Shown here: positions 45,814-53,694 of the stretch, piece after piece
How the letters are laid out: each line of letters starts with the position of its first letter
Position numbering within the stretch: the first letter of the stretch is position 1
Source of the DNA: Endozoicomonas arenosclerae
Lineage (GTDB): Bacteria > Pseudomonadota > Gammaproteobacteria > Pseudomonadales > Endozoicomonadaceae
DNA: 64,000 nucleotides
Assembly: GCF_001562015.1 (NCBI RefSeq)
Contig: NZ_LASA01000076.1
Location: forward strand, 26,578-90,577
Direction of reading: 5' to 3'
Notes under the pieces: generated by a model
Database searches by the model: none
Told to the model about the DNA's origin: nothing
Seen by the model: only the letters and a program-made list of their open reading frames with translations
Translations under genes and position numbers: made by a program

Positions 45814-46716
45814 TCACTGAACAGACACAGTCACCGTTACAGTATCTTTATAGACACCTGGCTGAAGCCCTGAGAGCTCCGATGAAGGTACTGTAACTTC
45901 AAGATCCATGTTAGAGCCACCACCACAATATTGTTGAGTAGAACCACTCCATGGCTGACCATCGACGCCTGGTGTAAGTAACTCCATACTGCCACCCTGA
46001 CCCACTTTTAATTGATAACCCACCTGACCTGAAAGAAGAAAGGCGTTATTGGCTCCAGTAGCTCTAAGGGTGAAGTCTGCGCCGCTCTGGGTATAAACAC
46101 AGAAATTCATCCCCCCTTGCAGGCTTTGATCGCTGAGTGCTATATCTTTCAAACCACTGACCTGAATACGATCAGGGATTGTCAGATCATAAATAATATC
46201 GCTAAAGGCGGTATAAGGTATCAAACCACCCGACTCCATCCCCTTGAGCCTCAATACTGCTTGATAATCCCCAGGCTGACGTCCCTGCAAATCTGCCGTA
46301 TATATCTTTACCGAGACATTCCCGGTTACCTGCTGCCAGTTGCCCGGATTCAATAGCGTTGTACTGGTATCAGGAATCGTGCTGCCATCCTTAATCAGCA
46401 ATGAATTGGCACCCTGTTGGTAAGTCACTCTGGACATTTCAATGGAAGGAGCCCCCTCCCATGATATAAATTCAAACTCCGTAGCTTCGAGTGTGTATTC
46501 TTCAACCTGCTGAAACCAGCCACAGGAAAACCAGCCAGAGCCAATACTGGTTCCACGGCAAGACTGCAACTGAATGGGCAGATCAATATTTATATCGCCA
46601 CCCGTCCATGTCACGGCTGGAGCCGTATAGAGCTGCTGACCAAAAACAAAAAAAGCTGAAGCTGTGTTACTCAATGTCAGTGCGAGTACCGCTAACATCC
46701 CTCTGACAGACACCAT
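45814..46716 (-). CDS. Minor fimbrial subunit / tip protein (300 aa)
   Basis: Signal peptide MVSVRGMLAVLALTLSNTASA. An N-terminal beta domain of about 150 residues with two close Cys (CRGTSIGSGWFSCG) is followed by the shared pilin-like module: QVSGLKDIALSDQ, FCVYTQSGADFTL, WSGSTQQYCGGGSNMDLEVTV and a C-terminal strand GVYKDTVTVTVSVQ. The two-domain form suggests a tip adhesin or adaptor. It is the last gene of the minus-strand fimbrial operon; the ribosome site AAAGGA is upstream. Confidence 0.75.
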   Translation of the reverse strand: MVSVRGMLAVLALTLSNTASAFFVFGQQLYTAPAVTWTGGDINIDLPIQLQSCRGTSIGSGWFSCGWFQQVEEYTLEATEFEFISWEGAPSIEMSRVTYQQGANSLLIKDGSTIPDTSTTLLNPGNWQQVTGNVSVKIYTADLQGRQPGDYQAVLRLKGMESGGLIPYTAFSDIIYDLTIPDRIQVSGLKDIALSDQSLQGGMNFCVYTQSGADFTLRATGANNAFLLSGQVGYQLKVGQGGSMELLTPGVDGQPWSGSTQQYCGGGSNMDLEVTVPSSELSGLQPGVYKDTVTVTVSVQ

Positions 46717-46741
46717 AAGAAAACAAATTCCTTTCTTATAT

Positions 46742-47704
46742 TTATTGAGCCCACACTGTAACAGTCATGGTGTCGCTGTAAACACCCGAATCGAGATTGT
46801 TGAGCGCTCCCTGCCTGATCCTCACCATAAAGGTCATATTGTCCTGACCACCACAATCCTGCTGAGTGCTGGCAGTCCAGACTCTGTTTCTATGTCCCTG
46901 CCTACGATACGTCAGCCAGTTTTCACTGGGGGTTCTAACCCTCATACGATAATCAACGCAATCTGATGAATTAACACACTGTCCCTGCTTACTGAGCATG
47001 AAGTTGTCCCCTGAATTACTGCTCCCGTCAAAATCAATAGCCACTCCGCCAGTATTGCTGAAGACACAGACACCAAACTGGGCATCCAGGTTATTACCGG
47101 AAAGGTCTTTAGCATCAAGAGATACATCTTCAAGACCTGAAATTTGCACCAGTTCAGGAACAACAATAGGAATGGTCACCAGAATGCTATCCAGATGGAG
47201 AGTCCCATACATATCTTCACCGGCGATATAAAAGCTGAAGTTGTATGTACCGGCTGGAAGCTGCTTCAGACGATTCTGATTAAAGGTAAAAGTAAACGAC
47301 CCGGTCTCAGTGCCATTCGTGGTGGTCTGAAAAAATGAGTTAGAGTTATTGGAATGAGTCCACTGACCGGGGGTCAGACTTCCACTGTTTGCCTGCTGAC
47401 TGTATTGGGCACTGATCAGAAACTCGGACAACTCATCTGCAGGGTATTGAAGAGGTTCTGTGCCGCCCGTAATGGGACTCTGCCTTCCGGGGTTAGAATC
47501 CGAGAGAGCCAATCGATAGTCCTGACCTATACAGCCCGAATTACAATAAGCACTAAAGGAAACCGTAAAGTTGTAGGTGGGGTTGGCATTTCCTGCAGAG
47601 ACGAAAAGTGGATCAGCTACATAACCGAAGAAATCAAAGAAGGCTCTGGACTCTGACGAAAAGAGTACAAGTGCCGCAAAAAACACCTTGGTAAAATACT
47701 TCAA
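46742..47704 (-). CDS. Minor fimbrial subunit / tip protein (320 aa)
   Basis: The start is TTG at 47704 (MKYFTKVFFAALVLFSSESRA signal). The N-terminal domain has a CNSGC pair and many Asn/Ser/Thr. The C-terminal module has QISGLEDVSLDAK, FGVCVFSNTGG, WTASTQQDCGGQDNMTFMVR and GVYSDTMTVTVWAQ. A paralogue of its two neighbours in the same operon. Ligand unknown. Confidence 0.72.
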   Translation of the reverse strand: MKYFTKVFFAALVLFSSESRAFFDFFGYVADPLFVSAGNANPTYNFTVSFSAYCNSGCIGQDYRLALSDSNPGRQSPITGGTEPLQYPADELSEFLISAQYSQQANSGSLTPGQWTHSNNSNSFFQTTTNGTETGSFTFTFNQNRLKQLPAGTYNFSFYIAGEDMYGTLHLDSILVTIPIVVPELVQISGLEDVSLDAKDLSGNNLDAQFGVCVFSNTGGVAIDFDGSSNSGDNFMLSKQGQCVNSSDCVDYRMRVRTPSENWLTYRRQGHRNRVWTASTQQDCGGQDNMTFMVRIRQGALNNLDSGVYSDTMTVTVWAQ

Positions 47705-47772
47705 CTTCTACAACCTTGGGCCTTTAAACTACAGGCTTTCTTATAATTAACCTTTCCCAGCTACTCACTTGT

Positions 47773-48825
47773 CTACAAGGGGATGACGGTTAACTGTACC
47801 GTATCTCGATATATTCCTGAAGGTTTACTGGACATATTTTGTGCAGGAATATTGATTCTGAATTTCATGTTACCCGCAGAGCCCTGACAATCCTGACTGA
47901 AAGCGCCGGCCCAGTTATTCCCTGAAACATATGTACTTTCAACCAGATCAGTCCAGTTGTTATTGCCGCTGTTCACTGGAATGGTTTCGATGCCATACTC
48001 AATAAAACTGTTGCCATTCTTCAGGGCAAAAACGCCCTGCCCATGAGTACTTTCTCCCATTAACTCAAAAGCCTCGCCACCCAGGTTGAAAACACAGTAA
48101 CTCTGATCCATGGACTGAACGTTATTCACACCATCAAAATTCAATTCAACATCATTAAGGCCGCTGATCATGATCGATGGCTTCACTTGCAGGGTAACCA
48201 GAAAACTTTTGGAAACCGTCAGGTTGTTACTTTGCGCTGTCACCGTAAACTGGCTTTGGTATTGCCCTGCTCTGGCATTTTGAAGAATGTCTGCCTTGGT
48301 GACCTCAGCAAGAATGCTCAACTCATTCTTTCTACAGACTTCGTACTCATCAAGCCCCTGCACTGTGTTAAACGCAGTCCAATTTGAAAAGTTCACATTC
48401 GCTGTGGCATCACCTTGAACACCTTTGAGTGTCAACTTAACCGGTAGACCTGCTCCACCTTGACCCTGGGGCTGAAGAACAAACTGCCCGGCAAGCTGTG
48501 GCCCGGTAATCTGCACCTGATAGTCATAGAGTGTTCGAGCTGGATTGTATTGCCAGCGAGGAACGGAATAAGAAATTATGCAAAACAGCCTGCCATCCTG
48601 AGCAGCTACCGTAGAGCCACTGACCAGCTGCTCTCCACCCCACTCACCCATATCAAGATCAAATAAACGCTTCAGTTTCAGCCAGTAATGATCATGATAA
48701 TCCGTTCGATCATCGCAATTGGCATCCGCTTGAGCACAGTCTCCATCACTATGGGAATTATGATGTCCGGACGCAGCGCCGGACACTAAGAAAAACAGCA
48801 AGAGCAGGTAACTGACCCTGAACAC
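47773..48825 (-). CDS. Minor fimbrial subunit / tip protein (350 aa), His-rich N-terminus
   Basis: Signal peptide MFRVSYLLLLFFLVSGAASG from a GTG start with GGAG upstream. The mature N-terminus HHNSHSDGDCAQADANCDD is rich in His, Asp and Cys and could bind metal. A middle beta domain follows, then the shared C-terminal module: MISGLNDVELNFD, SYCVFNLGGEAFEL, AFSQDCQGSAGNMKFRI and GIYRDTVQLTVIPL. It is the first subunit after the usher. Confidence 0.73.
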   Translation of the reverse strand: MFRVSYLLLLFFLVSGAASGHHNSHSDGDCAQADANCDDRTDYHDHYWLKLKRLFDLDMGEWGGEQLVSGSTVAAQDGRLFCIISYSVPRWQYNPARTLYDYQVQITGPQLAGQFVLQPQGQGGAGLPVKLTLKGVQGDATANVNFSNWTAFNTVQGLDEYEVCRKNELSILAEVTKADILQNARAGQYQSQFTVTAQSNNLTVSKSFLVTLQVKPSIMISGLNDVELNFDGVNNVQSMDQSYCVFNLGGEAFELMGESTHGQGVFALKNGNSFIEYGIETIPVNSGNNNWTDLVESTYVSGNNWAGAFSQDCQGSAGNMKFRINIPAQNMSSKPSGIYRDTVQLTVIPL

Positions 48826-48888
48826 AGCAAGACTCCATTCTTGTTATTATGAGTTCAAATGCTGGCCTGTCCTGATAATGCTTCCTGC

Positions 48889-51378
48889 TCAGGAGTCGTC
48901 TCGTTTACCGATAGCCAGCTGACCTTCCAGTTCAGGAACACAATCGGATTCAGCCAAATCCAGGGTTCCCATTCTTAGAATATATTTTTCTTCATCGGCC
49001 TCAACCGGCACACTGCATTGCCAGCCATTCTCAAGTTCAATTCGCAGCTCGTTAATGTCAGAACGGGCTTCGATCTGGAACATACCAATATCATCGGTAC
49101 TGGAGGGATAAAGTCCTCCGGTAATTCGAGCACGATCCAAAGGCTCACCATTTACCAGCAAGCGTCCAAAAAGAAGCTGCAGTGGAATCGCTTCATAATC
49201 CAGCGTCATAACGTTGCCCGGATAAAGCGTAAAGCGCCGTTCACGCTCATCAAAACTGTAGAGCGTATCTCCTGAAGGCGACAGGGTTACGGTATATTCT
49301 TCAAATGGCGTGAGAGGAATAACGGAAGGTCTGCCCGCTACAGCATATCCTCGTCTCTGACCATCGATCTTCACATCAAAAACATCACCTGTGCGTCCAT
49401 CCAGATTGACCACCAGAGCGCTTTCGGCTCTCTGCTCGCCCCCCATGGCCACCACGTTACCATCGGTCAGGAAGCTGGTGCTGAAGCTGCCGTTATAGTT
49501 AGTAACCTGATTTGCATCCGTTGAACTGTGGTTAACATTCAATGCGGCCCTGCCGAACCGGTTGCCGTATTGCACAGCACCATCGAGTCTGCGCTCACCA
49601 CTGCCTATTTCAGCAGAGACACTGGAAGTCAGTTGACCGTCGTAAAGATCGCCATCATCCCAAGAGGCTGAAAGCCTCATTTTTTCTGTTTTGTCTTTGT
49701 TGCCATTGTTGTTCTGAACTTCTGCCCGAGGGTTAACCCGGAAATTCCAGCGATCCTGACGGAATCGCCACTCAAAGCTCAACAGCGCAACGGAGTTACC
49801 TTCCGACTCACTGAAACTGAAAGTGACATTTGTATCGTAATCCAGTGTTCTGAAAACGTTAGCCGTATAACTCACTCCGTGGGTTTCTGTTCTGCCGTCA
49901 TTGTTGTTTCTATTGCTACTGAAGCGGTAATTGGCGCTTCCTCTCCAGAGTGGGGCTGAAACAGAAAAACTGCTTTGCTCAAAAGCATCACCGATCAATG
50001 ATGGACGGTCGGCATTCTCAACTTCTGTATCGTCTCTCCATAGCCGACGATAACTACCATTCAGAGAGACATCACCCAACCAGGTTCTGCCTGTCAGGGT
50101 CATACCATAGCTACCGTTATCCGACACCATAACTGAAGGCGACAACTCATATCGATATCCCAGATTATAAATACCCAGTTCAAGCAGTGAGGTATCCAAA
50201 GTGGCTGCAGCCGATAATGTCCCCGCCATGGTATCGAAAATTCTTCTGCTTACACCGGCACGGGATAACCATTGCTCAGTACTTTGTGGCAAAGCACCGT
50301 CAAACACAGAAGTCATTACACGACCGGTTTCGGCGAAGAACTGCCACTCACCTTCTGGTGGCAGCTGATACTGCTTGGCAAAGAATCGAGATTCCTGAGA
50401 TTGCAAGTTACCCTGCTCGTCCAGAATACGGATTTCGATATCGTAGGCACCACTGGGAAAAGTTGTAGTATCCAAAGCCTGAAGACCGGCTTCATGAAAA
50501 TAAGACGCGATCAGTCGTCCGTCCCGCCGGATCTCTACCCGTCCACGCAATGGCATAAATATTTCAACAGGCATACCACCGCTGAAATCGGTGTCGTTTC
50601 GGGTGTTATCAGAACTCTGAAAACGTGCGCCTACCAGCGGCTGGTCAGAAGTAAAGTTAAGGCCAAAGCCCTGACTGGATAACAGACCCAGGTTGTACTC
50701 AAAACCTTCATACTCCCGTTGACCAAAAAGCTGATTCACAGAAAAATGCTGCGACTTGGAGTAATCCCAGCTCCAAAGCACACTGTTTTCATAATAAGAA
50801 AGCAGTGTCAGGCCGTTCAGGGTGTAATCATTTTCTGCATTATCTTCCGAGCTCCCCGTGGCCGCCGCAGAAAAGTTCTGCATCATGGCAAAACCCGCAT
50901 CAGAAGGGGGTAAATATTTTCTAACGTCGGCGGCACGGGTTAATAGAAAGCGGGGATTAACAAAGATATCTACCCGAAATTTGGACTCATCAAAAATCAC
51001 TCCAGCAACAGGAGGATTAAGAACACCGCAATCATTGGAGACATTAGGCGGACAGATAGACTCGGCATGAGTATTCAGCTCACCGGATAAAGCAGTATTC
51101 AAAAAAGAAGGGTCATTCACCGAGCCAATAAGGCGAACCACTTCATCGACATTTGAAAGGGAAATCTTACCGGGTTGAAAGGTAGCCAGCTGAGACGTTA
51201 AATAGCGATTGCCGTAATAGATATCTACCAGCGACTGCTGAGGCTCACTGAGTGTTTCAAAACCTTCAGGGACTTTATTTTGGGCAAGAAAAAGCGGCTG
51301 ACTGGCCACGGCTTTGGAAAGAACAAAAACCATGGGCAATGCAACACATAAAATGTCAATGCATTTCCGCCTAGTCAT
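48889..51378 (-). CDS. Outer-membrane fimbrial usher (TcfC / CS1 alpha class)
   Basis: An 829-residue usher with signal peptide (LPMVFVLSKAVAS). The long middle region is a beta-barrel of alternating strands (FGLNFTSDQPLVGARF and the run of strands to about residue 690). The plug-like segment PLRGRVEIRRDGRLIASYF and the Cys-containing end (WQCSVPVEADEEKY) match the TcfC/CooC ushers of alternate (alpha) fimbriae. It translocates subunits to the surface. It is encoded between the major pilin and the three minor subunits. Confidence 0.87.
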   Translation of the reverse strand: MTRRKCIDILCVALPMVFVLSKAVASQPLFLAQNKVPEGFETLSEPQQSLVDIYYGNRYLTSQLATFQPGKISLSNVDEVVRLIGSVNDPSFLNTALSGELNTHAESICPPNVSNDCGVLNPPVAGVIFDESKFRVDIFVNPRFLLTRAADVRKYLPPSDAGFAMMQNFSAAATGSSEDNAENDYTLNGLTLLSYYENSVLWSWDYSKSQHFSVNQLFGQREYEGFEYNLGLLSSQGFGLNFTSDQPLVGARFQSSDNTRNDTDFSGGMPVEIFMPLRGRVEIRRDGRLIASYFHEAGLQALDTTTFPSGAYDIEIRILDEQGNLQSQESRFFAKQYQLPPEGEWQFFAETGRVMTSVFDGALPQSTEQWLSRAGVSRRIFDTMAGTLSAAATLDTSLLELGIYNLGYRYELSPSVMVSDNGSYGMTLTGRTWLGDVSLNGSYRRLWRDDTEVENADRPSLIGDAFEQSSFSVSAPLWRGSANYRFSSNRNNNDGRTETHGVSYTANVFRTLDYDTNVTFSFSESEGNSVALLSFEWRFRQDRWNFRVNPRAEVQNNNGNKDKTEKMRLSASWDDGDLYDGQLTSSVSAEIGSGERRLDGAVQYGNRFGRAALNVNHSSTDANQVTNYNGSFSTSFLTDGNVVAMGGEQRAESALVVNLDGRTGDVFDVKIDGQRRGYAVAGRPSVIPLTPFEEYTVTLSPSGDTLYSFDERERRFTLYPGNVMTLDYEAIPLQLLFGRLLVNGEPLDRARITGGLYPSSTDDIGMFQIEARSDINELRIELENGWQCSVPVEADEEKYILRMGTLDLAESDCVPELEGQLAIGKRDDS

Positions 51379-51469
51379 GACCCGGAAAAATCCTTTTTGT
51401 TACTGCTCAGATTCTTATACCGTGGGTTGGCCCAGGGCTATTCTCACGGCTGTTTTTTTATTTTTGAAG

Positions 51470-51504
51470 AGCCAGCGAAGACACCGGAAATAACTTCGCT
51501 GGCT
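51470..51504 (-). other. Stem-loop between major pilin and usher genes
   Basis: An 11-bp stem AGCCAGCGAAG / CTTCGCTGGCT with a 13-base loop, ten bases after the pilin stop. In the direction of transcription it is followed by A-rich, not T-rich sequence. It is therefore more likely an mRNA-stabilising hairpin that raises pilin over usher expression than a full terminator. Confidence 0.55.
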
Positions 51505-51513
51505 TTTTTGAGA

Positions 51514-52089
51514 TTAAATTGGGCTTACTGTTACAGTCGCTGTACCTGTATAAACACCAGGTGCAGCTCCTGTATAGGTGGGTGTTACCTTAATTTTGTA
51601 AGAATTCGCCCCTGTGCAATTTGCAGGTAAATTGACTGGGTCATTGCTTGATCTTGCCAAAGCTGTTGGACTCTGAATACCTTCACCAAGCCCACTTCCT
51701 CCCCAGAGGCCATTAGCTATGTCTGAATCAACATTATTTTGCAACTGTAAAGTGTATGGAACATTAGCAGCTGCTGCCCCAGCACCAACTGCTGCAGTAT
51801 TACTAAGTTCGAAAGTACCGCCTAGAGCACTCATTGAGATATTAAAGTCATCTACATTTGAAGCAACACAAACGGGTGTAGTTCCAGTAGCAACCCCAGT
51901 ACCTGCATCATCAATTACAACATCCTGCAAACCATAAATTCGGATTTGAGTATTGTTGTTGAGGGTAATATCAAAATTGCCTGTAGAAGAGCCGTTCGTT
52001 GCTACAGGTGGATTGGTTGCAGCCTGAAGCCCGGAAGAGGCCAGTCCTGCAGACAGCGCGATAGCTACAGCTACTTTTTTAAATTCCAT
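51514..52089 (-). CDS. Major fimbrial subunit (pilin), 191 aa
   Basis: Signal peptide MEFKKVAVAIALSAGLASSG with LQA cleavage; the ATG at 52089 has GGAG six to seven bases upstream (the frame opens with a GTG at 52092). The mature protein is Ala/Thr/Gly/Asn-rich and has IRIYGLQDVVIDDA, a Cys pair (PVCVAS and ANCTGA) and a C-terminal strand GVYTGTATVTVSPI, the same ending as the minor subunits. As the first and smallest gene of the operon, followed by a stem-loop, it is the likely structural pilin. The N-terminal NFDITLNNNTQI strand is a candidate donor strand. Confidence 0.8.
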   Translation of the reverse strand: MEFKKVAVAIALSAGLASSGLQAATNPPVATNGSSTGNFDITLNNNTQIRIYGLQDVVIDDAGTGVATGTTPVCVASNVDDFNISMSALGGTFELSNTAAVGAGAAAANVPYTLQLQNNVDSDIANGLWGGSGLGEGIQSPTALARSSNDPVNLPANCTGANSYKIKVTPTYTGAAPGVYTGTATVTVSPI

Positions 52090-52704
52090 CACTTTCTCCG
52101 TTAACTAGTCCATAGTCTGTTTTTTCTTCTATGCTTCAGGTGCTTGAAAAACACCTTGATCTCGAAGCCACTCACTCCAGGCTTCTTACGGAACTGCAAG
52201 TCAGGCGGAACTTAAAAAAATAAACAACAATCGTCTTTTTATTATTATCCGTCTGTCTTTCCTGATCCTGGCACTCTTTATTATTAACATTTTATAAATG
52301 CATTTTGTGATCAGGTTAACATAATTAACTGATCACAAAAACACCTGCCAGATAGATATTTTTGCAATGTCAACACAAAGAACTTAAAGGTTTTGAAAAC
52401 GCCCCCGGTTTGCAAGAACGTAACCGGATTCATAAATTTCCGTTTATTAATCAGGCAGATATTCAAACCATGAGGTTAGGAAACCATTTTATGCGCCAGA
52501 AAATCAACACCCATTCGGATCATTCTTCTGTACATCACAAAAAAGATCGTTATCCTGACAGACACCTGAGGAGAGAGATTGAAAGTAAATTTTTTTTCTG
52601 CTGTGTGTAGCTCTACTAAGATTAATGAAGTAGCTTCCAAGGCAGTGAAGTATTCGAAGCGTGTATCAGCATAACCCTCAGGGAATTTATAGAGGCTTCT
52701 GAAG
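52090..52704. other. AT-rich intergenic region upstream of the pilin operon
   Basis: I see no convincing gene here. It contains the pilin promoter region, a run of AT-rich sequence at 52210-52340 and the 38-bp inverted repeat described separately. Confidence 0.6.
52303..52340. promoter_or_regulatory. 38-bp inverted repeat, probable operator for the pilin operon
   Basis: TTTTGTGATCAG-GTTAAC and AATTAA-CTGATCACAAAA form a near-perfect dyad with 12 exact outer base pairs, about 215 bp upstream of the pilin start. Each arm contains TGTGATCA, which resembles a half CRP site, but the spacing of the arms does not fit one CRP dimer. Two bound dimers or another regulator are possible. Confidence 0.5.
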
Positions 52705-52833
52705 ATGGATCTGTCACCCTACGATCAATGCCGCTGTGATCAAAAGCAATGCCGTGTCGGCCGTACCTGTAACATTATTGCTCTGCTGCTAACTATGGTT
52801 CTGATTTCAGGACTGGCTCAGGCTTGTGTTTGA
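52705..52833 (+). CDS. Small Cys-rich protein with hydrophobic C-terminus (42 aa)
   Basis: MDLSPYDQCRCDQKQCRVGR, then TCNIIALLLTMVLISGLAQACV. Four Cys sit in a short basic head (CRC, C, C), followed by one membrane segment and a final Cys. AGAGG lies nine bases upstream of the ATG. No family recognised. It could be a small membrane protein or a chance frame. Confidence 0.4.
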   Translation: MDLSPYDQCRCDQKQCRVGRTCNIIALLLTMVLISGLAQACV

Positions 52834-52964
52834 AAAGCGTCAAAAGCTGTTTCTTTAAGGCAGGTATTCAGGATAAGAATTGAACTGCAGCGGATATAAT
52901 TACCTGCTGCAGTTCATAATGCCAGCCAAATCCCTTTCAGCTGACCATGCTTTCGCATACGGTT

Positions 52965-53031
52965 TACTGTGACTTCTCAAATGAGAAGGTCACAGTAGTT
53001 TGATTGCGTCAGTACCTTGACGCTCTTTTTT
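52965..53031 (+). ncRNA. Candidate small RNA 3' end: two hairpins and a T-run
   Basis: A 14-bp stem with one bulge (TACTGTGAC-TTCTC / GAGAA-G-GTCACAGTA, 52965-52997) is followed by a terminator GCGTCA / TGACGC with TCTTTTTT (53006-53031). There is a TATAAT at 52895 without a good -35 box. It may be a short non-coding transcript of about 120-130 nt, or simply the terminator of the 42-residue gene. Confidence 0.4.
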
Positions 53032-53216
53032 GACGTCCCTATCAGGCTGCTTCCAACCCTGGTGGCAGCCATGTGATCTCTTAGAGGGCAACAAGTCCAC
53101 TAAGTTTCCCTTGGTAATCCATTCTGACCGGATTGGTTAGATTCACTGACAACCATTCCCTCACCCCAAAAAGCGATATACTTCATTTTCTTTGCACTGA
53201 ACCAGCTTCCGTCGAC

Positions 53217-53681
53217 ATGCTTGATATTGTTTTGTACCAACCAGAAATCCCGCCCAACACCGGCAACATTATTCGTCTCTGTGCCAATACAGGCTTTCGT
53301 CTCCACCTCATCAGGCCTTTGGGGTTTGAACTGGATGACCAGCAACTGAAGCGAGCAGGTCTGGATTATCATGAATACGCCAGTCTGCAGATTCATGATG
53401 ATTTCGAAGATTTTCTTGAGAAAGTGAAACCTGTAAGGGTTCTGGCCTTAAGCACCAAAGGCACTATGAATTATTCAGAGCATTCTTTTGAACCAGGAGA
53501 CGCCTTGATGTTCGGTCCTGAAACCAGAGGACTGCCCGCTGAGATTCTGGAGAGTCTGCCAAAAGAGCAGGTATTGCGTTTACCGATGTTACCGGACAGT
53601 CGCAGCTTGAACCTGTCCAATACTGCTGCAGTGATGGTTTATGAAGCCTGGAAGCAGATGGGATTCAAAAGTGGAAAGTGA
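53217..53681 (+). CDS. trmL: tRNA (cytidine/uridine-2'-O-)-methyltransferase TrmL
   Basis: A SPOUT-family enzyme that methylates the ribose of the wobble base in leucine tRNAs. From the ATG at 53217 the product (154 aa; E. coli 157) begins [17 protein letters not shown] and shows [40 protein letters not shown] and [19 protein letters not shown], all near-identical to the E. coli protein. The longer frame from 53133 is not supported. Confidence 0.95.
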   Translation: MLDIVLYQPEIPPNTGNIIRLCANTGFRLHLIRPLGFELDDQQLKRAGLDYHEYASLQIHDDFEDFLEKVKPVRVLALSTKGTMNYSEHSFEPGDALMFGPETRGLPAEILESLPKEQVLRLPMLPDSRSLNLSNTAAVMVYEAWKQMGFKSGK

Positions 53682-53694
53682 ATACTCACCACAT

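Noticed and set aside
52303-52340. Reading the dyad as a single CRP site
   Set aside because: CRP needs TGTGA-N6-TCACA; here TGTGA and TCACA are 22 bases apart, too far for one dimer.
52362-52610. 82-codon frame upstream of the pilin operon
   Set aside because: No good ribosome site for the first ATG, odd His/Lys-rich composition and no recognisable features. An internal ATG at 52491 has a weak site, but the evidence is too thin.
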